Positions 33,032-46,306 of a DNA stretch of 64,000 nt are shown piece after piece (the first letter of the stretch is position 1; every line of letters starts with the position of its first letter). The notes beneath the pieces were generated by a model. That model did not search any database, had not been told where the DNA came from, and saw only the letters and a list, made by a program, of their open reading frames with translations. The translations under genes and the position numbers were made by a program. The stretch is from Onchocerca volvulus (lineage: Eukaryota > Nematoda > Chromadorea > Rhabditida > Onchocercidae). The stretch lies in contig HG738139.1 of assembly GCA_000499405.2 (NCBI GenBank), positions 8,270,616 through 8,334,615 of the forward strand, written 5' to 3'.

Positions 33032-34040
33032 CTTCGTTTATTTTCAACTGTTTTATTGTGAATTTTACATCTAATGTATTACAATTTATTTGTATAAAAT
33101 CAGTTGAAGCTGGGGAAGAAGAAAGAATACGTAGTAGCATAAAGATTGATAAATAGCTGAAAAATCATGGATAGAAACTGTTATCATTTCATTATATTCA
33201 TATTCGTAAAATATGTGGATATGTGTACCAATTAGTTACAATCTTTTTTAATTTTGCGTGAATCATTTTTACTGTTTTTTCATACACGATTGATAGACTT
33301 ATTTTTTTTCTTTAATTATGACTTTTGCTTGCATATTTTTGTGAAGTGCTTTATTTTCTCATGTTTTACTTGAATAAAATCATCGATTTAATTACTTTTT
33401 GTATTTTTTGGTGGCATTGAAATCCTCAATTGTTTTTTTTTCAATTAACTGTCATTATTTTATAATTTCGCCTTTTTGCCTTTCTAAACTTTAAATTTTA
33501 TTAACATAAATTTATTAAAATTGATGCAAAATATTGATCGAAGAAGGATTAGTTTGATTCTAATTATTTGCGCAGTACAGAAGAGATTGAGCAATATTAA
33601 GGGTCTGAAGCTAATTATTCTGTTCGTTCGATAATTGTGGAAAAGATTATGCTGAAATCAAAACTGGAAGACTTTGTTAGGCTGATCTTTACACTGCTTT
33701 TTTTGAAGAATCGCATGAGGATCGGATAAAATTGTAGTTTAAGGCAATTTGGCGCATTTAAAGATTATGTATGTGTTCCAAGAAATGAGAAAGTGAAAAT
33801 TGAGTCTTTTTTATCAGATACTTATTAGAAAGATAGTTAAAATTAAAAGGAAATTGCTGATTAGTTTATTTTCATTGTAATCCATCGAAAAAAAAGAAGC
33901 TTTCATAATATGGTTGTGGCTTATGGGAATTCTCTAGATTCTTGCTTTATAATTCAGTTCGTTGTTTTTCCAAATTTCAGATTTTTGGTTTTCAAGAATT
34001 CGAGATATTGATAAAGGTATTTCCTGAAATTTCTGCCAAT
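33032..34040. other. intergenic region / 3' and 5' UTRs
   Basis: Includes AATAAA at 33373-33378 for the upstream gene and a TTTCAG ending at 33980 that may be the trans-splice site of the Rpn13 gene. No coding exon recognised. Confidence 0.55.
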
Positions 34041-34704
34041 ATGAGTGTTATGTTTGCGAACTCGCGATCCAACCAAGCAAATAATGGTTATTTGGTTGAG
34101 TTCAAGGTATCTTTTCCGGTTTCAGTTATCTGTGAAGGTTTTGCACAAGTATGGTGACACTTATTTCTAACTACTTGTAAAACATTTTCAGTTATTGAAA
34201 CAAAATAATTTGGAATACTAGCAACTTGATTGGCAAATGAATTAAATATGGTTTTATTTGTTCATTTGTAATTTAGATTAATTAAAATCAAACATTAATT
34301 AAGGCAGGCCGATCGAATTTGCAAGCGGGTTCGACAGTAGATAGACGAAAGGTTGTGGCTGATAAAACGAAAGGATTAGTTTTCATCAAGCAATCCAGTG
34401 ATCAGCTGATGCATTTTTGTTGGAAAAATCGCGAAACTGGAGCGGTTGTTGATGTTAGTGATATTTTCAATATATAGTTTTTGTTTAAAATTCGGTATAT
34501 TCAAGCTTATAGTGAGAATTTTAAACCACAGTAGTAATCATCTGTAGGAAGTATTCTATCTCATTTTGTATTTTACAGTTCTTTCTTCCCAGTGTAGTAA
34601 TAGTTTTTTTTCTTGCATCATTACCGCCAGAAAATTCATTCAAAAGAATCTTCATCTATTAATTTTATTCTGTACTCTTGATTAGCTATTGCTTCCATAT
34701 CGTT

Positions 34705-34740
<36 letters not shown>

Positions 34741-37700
34741 GATAAGAAAATAAGGATTGGCTTATTATCGATGTGAACTGTTTTAGATGCTTCCAGTTTT
34801 TCAGATACAATCAGGAATCAAACGTTCGTCTACGATAATTGATAATTAGAATTAATCGCATATTAACATATCAGTTTTTGATCTAATAATTTATCGTATA
34901 ATTGTTTGAAATAAGTGATATATGAAGTGAAGGCATAGCGGTAAAGAGAAGGAAAAAAAAATTTCCCCAAATATTCAGAGTTTGAATACTGTTAAAAGTC
35001 AATTGCATAAGATTGCATAAAGAATTGCGCAAGATTTTTAAAAAGTCAAACTGGCGTAAATCAGAGAAAGTAAATGTTAAATCAATCAAAACTCTAAAAA
35101 AAAATTTTTTTAAATAGGATCTGATCATTTTTCCTGGCGACACAGAGTTTTTGCGAGTAAGGGAATGTACGGATGGTCGCGTCTATATGTTGAAATTCAA
35201 AAGTACGGATGAGAAACGTCTCTTCTGGATGCAGGATGGCAAAACTGATAAGGATGATGAAAACTGCAAAAAAGTTGGTTCTCTTTATCTACTCTTCTCT
35301 TAGTGTTAAATAATTAAAAAGAATCTTTTAAAGTAATTAGTTATTTAGTTAGCATAAGAAAATTACAATATTTGAGGGATAATTTCACTACAGTAAGATA
35401 TGTTTTGCTTGTTTACAAAATTTTTAACATTATGACTTTCGATATTTTCTCAAATAATCGATGAGTAATTCCGTTTTTATTAGCTTCAGTCATGTAGTTT
35501 GAAATCTTCTGTCCTGATTACAATTTTTAGTTTGGAATCTTCTATCTGATTACACAAGAATCATTTTCAGATTACTAAGTTTTCAATCTATCGAATTCTT
35601 TTTTTTCCCTCCTTCATCCTGTTCGATTAATATTTATTCAAAAATGCATTGACATAAAAATGTTTTAGGTAAATGAAACGTTAAATAATCCTCCAGCCCC
35701 ACGAGCAGCAGCACGTGGAGGAGCCGATCGTGCCGATGTTTCTTCTTTCGGTACTTTAGCAGCGTTGGGCAGTGCCGGTGCGGAAAGTGAACTTGGAGCA
35801 CTGGGAAATCTAGATCAAAGTCAACTGATGCAATTACTTTCACTGATGAATCATACCAATAGCACATCGGCTAGTGAAGCAACTAACCTTCTACCGCAAC
35901 TTCCACTTGTTGCTGACACATCACATCCGTTAGATTTTTGATTTATGTTCGAAATAATTTCCTTGGTTTCTTTTAAAATATCTCTTTCTAAAAATGGTAT
36001 TTAGTTACATAGCATTCTGAATTAATTTGGCTCGTGCTTTCTAAGAATTTATTCTCAGTACATAAATATTAATGTCAATACCTGCTTGAAAAATATTCAA
36101 AAATCATCTTTTCCTTCATACTTCTCTGACAAGAATTAGATAGGATGAAATATTAAAATTAATGGATTCCAGGTCGAAAATAAAAAAATTTTTGAGATTT
36201 TTCAGTCGCTACGGCTTTAAATAATTCGATTGAGCAGTTTTTAGTTTTTTATAAGGAAAAGTGAATGTGAGATAGAACGTAGTAATTCAAGTAAGAATTA
36301 TTCCAAAAATATTTTAATGTATTTGTCTTGTTATACTTTTATTTCCTAATGGAATTATAAAGGAAATACTCTTTTGAAGGTATTGCTGGAGATATTAGCA
36401 ACACATTAAAGATCTATGGTGCTAAAAACTGTGGGACAAAAATTTTTTGATAATTGATACATAAAATGATTTCTAGAATGACATCGGAAGATAGTGGTAC
36501 AACATCGACGCATGGAGCAACGCCATCCAATACACCTGCTAATGGAATTGTTGCCGATAGCTCCTCAAACAATGCAATGCAACTGTCGCAGTTGAAAGAA
36601 ATTATTGCAAGTATAACGCCACCTGATGGGTCTGGAAGAAAACGTAAGTTCCGAAACAGTCTGAATATTGCTCTTTGTCACTTTTCGGAGGATTTGGAAT
36701 CTTGGAACGGACTGAAATTCGTCAATTAATATTGAGATTATATTCCGATGAGAAGATAAAACAGAATAATACTAGTTAATGTTCTACAGGACTAGTATAT
36801 ATCCCCTTTCACTAATATCCTGGTTTGAACTACGTCATTCTTATATAGAAGATAAGTGTAGGAAAATCGCAAACAAGCGTTTAAATAAATCGAGATAATG
36901 CAGTAATTAATATCAAATAACTTTATGATATAAAATTATTTGTGATTCATATCAGTTTCAGTGAAAGTGCTATCTCTTCTTGTTTAGATGAGAAATTTTT
37001 AGAATATCTTTATTGATGTAATATTTATTGGCTAATACTAGATTGAATGTGGCACAGTTTCAGTGATTGCTCTCTTTTTGCATTTTATACTTATAGTTAA
37101 TCTTTGAATACTATAGGAAGTTTTTTTTTTTTGTTATTGTAGGTAAAATAATTGATTGTCTGGAGAAGTGTCATCCAGAAAATGAACCGCTTTAGAAAAT
37201 ATTTGTGTCATGATATCTCAAAAAAATGAAATTGCTATTACATTATATTTGTCAGTATTGATTATAAAACTTCATAATATTATTTTTCGAAGTATGATTT
37301 TTAGGTTTGTTCGCACTGTCTTTTAATTAAATACAGTGCAAACGACTGTTTTCCACTCAGTAACGCGAAGTAATGCGCCTTATTCTTAAATTTTATGTTC
37401 GTTTTAGCTTCAATTGATTTTACTGATGTGTTGTGTTGTGCTGACAAAATCAACGATGTTCTGAGGAAATATGCTGAACAACTGATTCCTCATTTACCCA
37501 GTCAAGTATATTTTTTTCTTTTTTTTTTTAACTGTATGACCGTTATATTCCGTGTGCAACAATAACTAAGCTATATGAAAATGTAAGTTAGAAATACAAT
37601 TTTTAAAAGAGAACTTCGGGCTCTGTTTGTCTCGGCAATAGCAGCGACTGATAATTGCGGATGATGATCAATTCTAATGGCTTCAAATATATAGTGAAGC

Positions 37701-38931
37701 TATGTTTTCAGTGAAATTAACGAAAATAAAATTATTTATTCAAAACTATAAGTATTGTATAACCTTTGCATAAAGAGTAAAGCTGAATTACTAGTCCAAT
37801 GAATTTTACGCGGATTCATATTTTGCTTGATGCTCTCAATTCCATGACAGAGTTATGTTTGGTTATGTTTGTGAAAAAGAACAAACAAGGAGCCGGACCA
37901 TTATTTTAATTATTCAGGCTAAAATCATTTCAAAATTATCGATTTTTAATAAATGAATAGAACAATAAGATGAATATACTACTTGTAACCAAGATTATTA
38001 GTTTTCAGGTTAGTTAATTTCAAAACTAACAGTTGAATTTAAAATAAATCTTCGTTATCTAGTCTAATATTTCTGCAATCTTTACTCAGGATTCACCGGA
38101 ATTCTAATCGTCTATTTTATATTTTTCATACTGAAAGTATTGCTTTTGTGACTTGCAATTTTTTTTTTTTTTTTTTTTTTTTTGTATCTAGGAACCCATC
38201 TACAATAATCAGGAAGAATTACAACAGACACTTCGTACACCCCAATTTCGGCAAGCAGCTGATATTTTTGGTCACGCTTTACAGACTGGACAGTTGGCAC
38301 CGGTATTGCGACAGTTCGGCATTGATGGAAATACGGCGACAGCAGCCGGAAATGGTGGTAAATTTCATTTTCAAATAACTTCTGGAGAAATCGACCACTG
38401 ATTTCGTTTGTCTCTTTATTTCATTCATACCATTATGGGATTTAATTTATTGAATTTACTGAAATACGATCCTGACTTTACCTAAACAAACATTTGGAGT
38501 ATCTAAGAAAACAAAGAGCTCATCTACGAAGCTTCTTTATCTCATCATTAAAAGTTATAGATATGGTTGCATGGGCAGCACAGTTTACGACAGCTGAGAA
38601 TGGAAAGGAAATTACAGCGAAAACTGAAACTTCACCATCCCAACCTGGTAAGTTGCTGAATATGCTAGCGAAAAGCGAGTCAAATATAATTTTAATTTAA
38701 TGTTCAGGAATTCAAGATTCTAAATTTTTCTATTAGTAATTTAAAATTGCAGGAAAGTTTGTAATTATGTGAGTACTGGTACTAAATTGCTCAGTACGGC
38801 AATATTGACACTCAAGATTCAGTTAAATTTTTTTAGGGATGGAGTCAGACGTTGAAGATGAGGAAACTAATGAAAAGGCTATTCGTGAAACGGAGAAGAA
38901 TAGAACGGACGACCACATGGACCTCGATTGA
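34041..38931 (+). CDS. rpn-13: 26S proteasome ubiquitin receptor Rpn13/ADRM1
   Basis: Rpn13 sits on the proteasome base (Rpn2), binds ubiquitin through its PRU domain and recruits the deubiquitinase UCH37. Nine exons: 34041-34106, 34304-34453, 35118-35273, 35669-35928, 36477-36643, 37408-37505, 38192-38357, 38561-38647 and 38837-38931, giving 414 aa. PRU domain at about residues 15-130: [36 protein letters not shown]. The linker is S/A/G/N-rich. The C-terminal DEUBAD-type domain reads [13 protein letters not shown] and [19 protein letters not shown], and an acidic tail ends D-H-M-D-L-D, like ADRM1. Exon 2 uses an AATTAAG acceptor fixed by the conserved K-A-G junction. Poly(A) signal AATAAA at 39148. 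Confidence 0.95.
34706..34738. repeat. 33-base poly-T tract in Rpn13 intron 2
   Basis: Uninterrupted T run inside intron 34454-35117. Similar shorter runs lie at 38159-38183, just before the exon-7 acceptor, and at 40000-40022. The length is probably unstable and sequencing-error prone. Confidence 0.85.
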
Positions 38932-40253
38932 TTTTCTCTACGTTATATTTCTTATACAATACTTGAGTTACATTGTGCGAGATGCAAATTTTGATATGCT
39001 TTTTTTTTTTTTCTCTACGTTATATATTTCTTTCTTATACAATACTTGAGTTACATTATGCGAAATGCAAAAAAAATTTTTTTTTTTGATATATGATATG
39101 CTTATTTGAATTCATGGAAGTGTTTTACCTTTGAAAAAGTGTGACAGAATAAAGTACATCATAGAATAATAAATTATACATTGTGCTTTCTCAATCGAAG
39201 GAAACACATTACGCATTGATTTACTGATTCTCCGAGGCGCATAATTATATCTCAATGTTGCTATGAACAAGAGACTGTAGCATTCAGTATAAAACTTATG
39301 AATTTAAAGATATCAGAGCTGTAGTTATGAAATCCAGCTTGATTATGGTGTAAGGAAAATCAGCAGTTCGGGAAATCAGAGTGTGGCATCTTTCTTGATT
39401 TATATTTCAATTTTTTTTTATATTTTAATTTTCAATGTTCTGCAGACAGGTCCGATAGCATTTGTGCCAATTAAATTTTGCTTTGAATAAAGCTACAAGT
39501 CTGCCTCATTTTCTGAATGAACAAAAAACGATATCAAGGACTGCCTTCAGAGCGAATATAAATTATAAAAACTTATTGAACATGCTTAAAAACGGAAGTC
39601 CAAACTTCAACTCACTCGATTTTTTCTCATAACAACTCGAATTTTTTACCGGTTGAATCCCATCTGTCATCTGTTGCAGCTATCTTTTATTCATCAAAAT
39701 AAATTTTTGACCCGAGAATTCACGTACTACCTTTCATTACATGCGCTTCGAGGAAATGAAAAGTCCATTACAATGCTTAGGCCATTTGCTATTTTAGAAA
39801 AGTTAATGTTTTATGCAAACAATAGAAATTTTTCTAAATTAATGAATACCAAATAAGTAAGCTAAAAATGGAATCAAGAGGATGCAAATTTGAATTATAG
39901 ATATGTAAGGTGACACTGAAAAGATCACCAAAAAGTATAAGTTTTTCTTTGAACCAATAAATACAGTGTTCCCTACATCTTTGAATCTTTGATTTTCAAT
40001 TTTTTTTTTTTTTTTTTTTTTTTAGATTTAAGTGATGTTTTAGGAATAAATGAAAGGATTTCTAAAATTACGTGAGTGTATGGAACTTAGAACATATATT
40101 TCCCATAGCCTAAACAAAGGAATTTGAAAATTAACTAAACAAAGCCTTATAAAGAAAAAGCCGCGCTCAACAGAAGGCAAATAAAAAGTAAATAACTCCA
40201 ACAAATTGCAAAACAGATTATAAAAAGCTGTCAAAATAAGAAATAAAAATGAT
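38932..40253. other. convergent intergenic region
   Basis: Lies between the 3' ends of the Rpn13 gene (+) and the ketoacyl reductase gene (-). It holds the tandem duplication, the Rpn13 poly(A) signal at 39148 and a poly-T run at 40000-40022. No gene recognised; frame 39653-39856 (+) has no motif. Confidence 0.55.
38936..39103. repeat. tandem duplication of about 80 bp in the Rpn13 3' UTR
   Basis: Unit 1 starts at 38936, five bases after the stop codon, and unit 2 starts at 39013. Both begin CTCTACGTTATAT and contain CTTATACAATACTTGAGTTA followed by ATGCAAA and GATATGCTT. They differ in T/A tract lengths and a few substitutions. The duplicated segment ends about 45 bases before the AATAAA. 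Confidence 0.85.
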
Positions 40254-43200
40254 TCATGAGCATGTAGCTTTCATATCACGGGCCTTTTTTGCAAGTGCTT
40301 TCTTGCGAACAAGTTTCGATTTTTTGCTCAAGTAAGGTACAACGATCCACTCCGGTAAATTCTTCATAATTTCAATCTAAAATAAATAAAATGCCTTTAA
40401 TGAAACTGAAGATACATGAAAAGTCATTTTAATGGAATTTTAAAAAGCAAAATAAATTTCAGCCAGAGAAAGATAAAGTTTATTCATCACATCACAAGGA
40501 AATCGAAGCCACACAGCAAGAGTAAAGTGCAGTATTATAAAAATAAAAAAAGAGCAGAGATATTAAAAGAAACTGACACTTCCTGTTATAATTTAATTAA
40601 AAACACAAAAACTTATTAAATAAAAGTAGCAAAAAACGAACTTGCAATTGATGGGGAAAACAACCAGCTGTTTCACCTACAATTCCAATCGTTTGAATTG
40701 CATTTTTCACAAAATCTTCAGCTGTCACAAAAAAGAATGATGGACGCGAAATCTGCAAAACATTCTTCAAATGCGCCCATGACTAAAGTTACTTAATGGA
40801 TAATTGAATGATGCTAACAGTTTATGATTGCTTGCAACAAACGTTGCAAATCGAAAGATTCAGTTTATCACTTATTTGGAAATTTGCAAAATATCTTTAG
40901 ATGAGATAGGAAATTCAATAAATTATTATAATTGTATTGAGTTTTCATGAAAGAAAAATTCAGCAAACATAACCTTGGACATTTTAGTAGCAACGAACAT
41001 GGGGCACATATTCTGGATGATTATATTTGTTTGTGCATATTCTATTTGTAAAGCTTTTGATAACCAAGTAACATATTTCTGCAATATAAATCTATTAGTA
41101 AAATAAGAAATTAGCTGATCTTGTAGAAGGATGAAGGATTTACTCATTTCAAAACAATTGGAACATTAAGTGATGAAATTGAATTGAACAATTAACAATT
41201 TTGTAAACTATTTTCCTAATAATATTATTACTTTTGACGCTGAATAAACGCTGAGTAAGTCGAGTGGAGTATACGAAGTAGCAGATGATATATTCACAAT
41301 AATGCCACTATTACGCTCAACCATTTGAGGCAATACTGCAGCGCACAACTGCAAAATAATTTGAAATTTGTAGCGAAATAATTCGAAGAAAATTAATTGG
41401 TGAATTTCATTACACTAAGGAAAATTTCAACCACTATTTATTGGAAAATAAAATCCCCAGAATGTTGAATTTAATTCCTCAACAATGATATAACACAACA
41501 TGGAATATAATAATATGACATGTTCTATAAAATCAGTGTTTGAAATTCTTCCGATTAAAGTCTGATGCTATAACTGGAAAAAATCCAAAAGATCTTAAAG
41601 TAGTTATGAAAAAATGTTTGGGGAAATGAATGTAGTTAAAAATGCAAAAATAACATGTGAAGATTCAAATGGACAAGATAAGTTTGTTTAAAACTTACTA
41701 AAGTTACGGGAAGAGTATTAACAATATCAATATCTGCAAGTCTTTGAAGGCCACCTTCCGCTTTATGGATAACTTCCGGATAACTGAAGCTTACACCAAC
41801 ATTGTTAACTGCAAATAAATTATTATAAAAAATGAATACATTTTTGAAAGAATGCGTAATTTGCATCATTAATATGGAAATTCCAACATCCAGGTACAAA
41901 AGATGTGATTAATGAGAGAATGATTCTGACCTATAATTATAATTCTAATTTGTTATTTCTTATTATCAGCTTTAGAATTGCACTTCTGTATTCATGATCA
42001 GTAATGACTTATTAATTTGTTCCACTTTTAGGACTTCACATTTTCAGAAATGACTCTTTTAATGAGATGCCCTATCGCTTCGCTGTCGGTACTAAAGACA
42101 CATCCACTATCCCGGAATTTGAACTTCAGAAAAACAAAGTGTGAAATAAGACTTAGTATTTCAATTATATTATTGCTCATCAAATCACAAATTTATTATG
42201 TTCTTACCTAATATGCCGATATCTAATTCTCTCAGCAGCAGTAACACTGTCTTTTCATAATCATTGACACTTCCACTGGTGAAATCAAATGCAATCGTTC
42301 TAATCTGTGAATGCATTAAATTCTTAATTCAAATAGTAGTTTTACAATAAAATATATTTTAAAAAAATTGAGATACTAAATCTCTTTCTTCCGTAATAGA
42401 AACTGCACAAACTACTTAATTTTAGTCAACCATAAGTATTTCGGATGTAATGCTGCATTACCATTATACATCTCTATCGTTTTTTGACATAATAGTAATA
42501 ATGTAATCTCTGGCTTCTTCTATTTATTTGTCGGGTTTTTAATACGTCTCAACCAAAAGAAAACAGAAAGGCTATAATTAAATTTCACTATTATTATTCA
42601 CAAAAGAAACTAAAATTCAATGCTCAGAATATAAAAGCGAGTTCTTCTGTAACGGAAAACTGATCAATGCAATAACTGGTAATCAGCCCACAAAGTCTAT
42701 CTAATAACCTTATTTGGGCACATGCTTTCGCGTTTTTCAACTCATGTTTTCGCGAAAAGAACTAAAAAAGCGAATTAACAAACAACACAAACAAGATAAG
42801 AAAACAAATAGGAAATGCAAAAACAAAAACCTCGATGTTATATTCTTTTTCAAGCTCTTCTTTTACTATATCCAGCTTGTTTTGAGTACGTGATATTAAA
42901 ACAATGGAGAAGCCACGTTTTGCCAATTCGAAAGCATAAGCTTTTCCTATTCCATCAGTACTGCCGGTAACAACTGAACATAATAAAAAGAAAATTTTTT
43001 TTAAATTGGGGACTAAATTTTTGAACTCTCATATTTACAGTGACTTCTTGTGCATTGTTGAAGAAACTACTATTTCTTAATTTCTTAACTACGAACCCCA
43101 AACATCTGTTTGGAGTTCCTAATTTTTTTGTAGTAGAGGGATTTTCTCGCTCGGATCTAAATTCCATTTTATAGTCGTAAGAAAAAAAATCAAGGAAAGT

Positions 43201-43415
43201 AGATATCCCTTACCTGCCCATTTGCCACCAGCAGCCTTGTGCAGATTGATAGGGGTTGCAATGAAGAACGGGTAAATGAGATTATAAAGACTTGTCGCCA
43301 AATGATACAGCAAATACAAGAGAAAAGCCCAGCCAAGTAACACTAATGCACAATGACAGATCATTTTTATGCCTGAAATAATATTTAACATGTACATAAA
43401 CCATTTCTTCCACAT
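40254..43415 (-). CDS. 17-beta-HSD12 / LET-767-type very-long-chain 3-oxoacyl-CoA reductase (SDR family)
   Basis: Such enzymes reduce 3-ketoacyl-CoA with NADPH in fatty-acid elongation at the ER; C. elegans LET-767 also makes branched-chain fatty acids. Eight minus-strand exons: 43415-43214, 42973-42831, 42304-42208, 41808-41699, 41348-41232, 41078-40974, 40752-40642 and 40376-40254, giving 335 aa. An N-terminal hydrophobic helix (about residues 20-50) anchors it in the membrane. The cofactor motif T-G-S-T-D-G-I-G starts at about 70; V-N-N-V-G is at about 148-152; the catalytic N-I-S-S and Y-S-A-S-K (Tyr219, Lys223) are intact. P-M-F-V-A-T-K-M is typical of the HSD12 branch. The C-terminus is Lys/Arg-rich ([12 protein letters not shown]) as in ER forms. 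All phases join. The first Met could also lie a few codons upstream. Confidence 0.93.
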
Positions 43416-44401
43416 TATCCATTTTGTGAAAACAGTTAGTGGTTTTAAAATATACCAGACCTACAGCGAACGAAATTCAAAAGTACACAGAACAAGGACT
43501 AGTGCATAATATTAAATGGTTGCCGTACAATATCAAGCGACTGTGGTGTTATATTTAGTGATCTTCTATTCTTGAGTACTAATTATAAAATAGGGATACG
43601 TCAAACTATAAAACAAATAAAAAAAGATAAGAAATAGATAACATTCGTAGAGACGAGTGTTACTCGAATTATTGGTGAACAGACTAAGAAAAAAAAGGAA
43701 ATACCGAAAAATTGCGAAAATAATGCAAGAAAGACTAAAAAAAACAAGACTGGTATGTTATTGAAAACCAGTTTTTGTTCCATAATATGTCCTGTCTTTT
43801 CCTGGATGCTTTATTTCTTTTCCCGGATAATTTATTAGAACAAGATTGATATCTTTTTTTAAAAAAGCTTTTCTTTTCTCTTTTAACAGCATACCAATCC
43901 TGTTCAAGCATTAAATAAACCATCCAGAGAAAGACAGAGTGTATTATGGAATAAAAATTGATTTTTGAGAATGATAGATGCTAAAGTGATAAGAGAGAAG
44001 GCGGGGAAAGTGGAAGTATGATGAATGTGAAATAGGTGTAAAAAGAATGCAATCAATTGAAGATAAAAGATCAAATGCAGTAATGGTAGTTGACGAACTG
44101 ATAAGAATAGTTGCAAATAAAGGACAGTTTGCTGACTTCACTTGTCAAATTGTCCTCATTGCCTTCTACGAGTTCAAAAATCATTCGCATGAACTTCACT
44201 CTTTGATATAAGAGACATCGAATATGCCAATCTTTTCTGCAAGAAATGACAAGAAGCATACCTATCTGACTGACCTCTCTAGCACAGAACTCAGTAATAC
44301 CACACCCGTTTCTCAAATTATGACCTTAAGTATTAATATAACCTGTTTCACTATCGGGTGGTGCAGGGAACAATCTTTCCATCAATCTTTTCTTCTATAG
44401 C

Positions 44402-44426
44402 AGATTCTCGATGTCATCGAGAATCT
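44402..44426. repeat. 25-base perfect palindrome with 1-base centre
   Basis: AGATTCTCGATG (44402-44413), then T, then CATCGAGAATCT (44415-44426), an exact reverse complement. It lies between two divergently transcribed genes. It could be a dimeric transcription-factor site or a cruciform. Confidence 0.9.
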
Positions 44427-44744
44427 AATGTGTCGGAAGAATACTAAACTATAAGTGTGGAAATTTGCTTTGTAAAGATCAAAAAATTGTCGATCCCTCT
44501 TTTTTTTCTCTCTTCAGAAAAGTATTTCTTCCGTTTCCCTGTCAACGAAGAGTGAGAAATATGATAATTACAACATTGATATATAATCCGTTATGCCATC
44601 TCCTTGCAAAGAAATGAGTTTATACGTCAAAATCGTAACGTAGAATGAAGTGTACGTGATTGTTACGTTACTTCATTTTTTTTTATTTCCCTTCAAATAA
44701 ATATCTTACTTCGTTCCTCTCCAATATACATTTACACAAACGGA

Positions 44745-45010
44745 AGCTGCTGGTGGGTGGAAAAAGTTCGTTCGGTTGGCACTGTTACGGGCGAGGATCA
44801 GCTGTTACCTGGCTGGCATTTCTCATCATCCCACTGCACACCAACACACTTTACATGCAGATGCACACGTAGCATAGGTGCGTGCAGAATCGGTAGTGCC
44901 ACAAGATGTGATGATCTTGCAACTGCATCTCCGACGCCTGATAGCCGGACTGTCGAGAAAGACTGTGTCATTAAAATATGAGTGCGTGTGATGCGTGTGC
45001 CGTGCGAACT
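44745..45010. promoter_or_regulatory. GC-richer intergenic block, possible promoter or enhancer
   Basis: About 265 bases with clearly higher G+C than the surrounding DNA and overlapping open frames (44660-44872, 44757-44981 +) without motifs. It is placed 1.3 kb from each of the two divergent starts. A regulatory role is inference only. It could also be an unrecognised non-coding exon. Confidence 0.25.
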
Positions 45011-46306
45011 TATTTTGTAGCTTGAACTACTGAGCCTGAGACTAATTTTATTTCCAAATTAATCATGTCAAAAGTTGTGCTTTATCATAACGCTTAGTGT
45101 GCATTAAAGTTTGAAAGAAGCCACAATGACAGTAATGGTATATAATGAATGTAGCAAACCCTTCTCTATCCCATCACACTACCTATTTCTATTCTGATTA
45201 TCATTTTGAAATGAATTTCTAGAATTCCTTTCCAAGTCATTTATTTACTTTAATATGATATGGTATGGTCAGTTATCAAACATGATAAATTATCAAATTT
45301 CTTCATCACGTAAAATGTACTATTATAAAAGATTTTTCTTCATCATTCTCCTCATCTATTAAATGAGTGATTGTTTGAGTTCGTTTCATGCAATTGCTTT
45401 CGTTTCCGCCTCCGTTTCATCTTCATATTTTCTCATTTATTTACGTTAATTTTGCGAATATTTTATTCTCATTATCTATAATTTTAAATGAATTCTCAGT
45501 TATTATATTACTATAACTGCAACTTCATTCCAAAGCTAGCCTTCCAAAAATATGAGCAATTTTATGATGAAATGTGAAGGAGTATAATATCATGAGTGAT
45601 ATTTGTAAGGAAATTTATGCCAAATAGAAGAATGCTGAGTGATTGTAACCAATGGACACGCTCAACTAGTTATTATACACTATTATCTTTACATTCATTT
45701 TAGAAATTTTCCACTGGCTATTAGACTGAAGCATTGCAAGGGCTCGAATTAGGGCAGTGAATTAGCAAAGAAATTATGTTATGTAGTAGAAGTTGTTTCG
45801 ATGCTTTTGCCTGATAGGAATATATAATCTGTCATAAAATTAGCTCTTTTTGGAAAAGGAAATGGTAGTTTTGGAAATTCGGAATTGAATATTTCCAAAA
45901 TTTAACTGATGTTAACCAATATAGATTTTTTTTTTTTTTGAAATTATTATGCGGTTAGGTATTGTTATTGTGATTAAAAGAACTTTTAGTTCATATTTTC
46001 CTTAATAAAACCGTTAATAATTTTACACTTGATGATACTTATTCTCTTTTTCCGGAATTTACTTTTTCTAAAACTTTCATAAAAATTATTTTAATATGGT
46101 TCATCGGTTTGTTTGGACATTTACGCTTCTAATATTTAGAAAAATTGATCTGAAATAATTGGATCCATTGATGCGTAGCATAACTTTCCTTGTCATCATA
46201 TTAAAATTCAAGCTTTCAAAAAAATTTTGCAGATATTTGAACGATCCCAACTCCAACATATATGCTTGCAAACTGAAGTTTTATGATGACAATTTAGTTA
46301 ATCCAA

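Larger units (their letters stand above)
43416..46306. other. intergenic region between divergent reductase and SWAP-70-like genes
   Basis: No coding exon recognised. The open frames at 43601-44316 are AT-driven and overlap one another in several frames. Notable contents are the 25-base palindrome at 44402-44426 and the GC-richer block at 44745-45010. A TTTTGCAG ending at 46232 may be the trans-splice site of the following gene. Confidence 0.5.

Noticed and set aside
43601..44316. Several overlapping minus-strand ORFs of 60-81 aa upstream of the reductase
   Set aside because: Hydrophobic AT-driven translations in multiple frames with no motif or consistent splicing.
44660..45010. Possible tRNA or structural RNA in the GC-rich block
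   Set aside because: No cloverleaf, no A/B box pair and no T-loop GGTTCRA at the right spacing.
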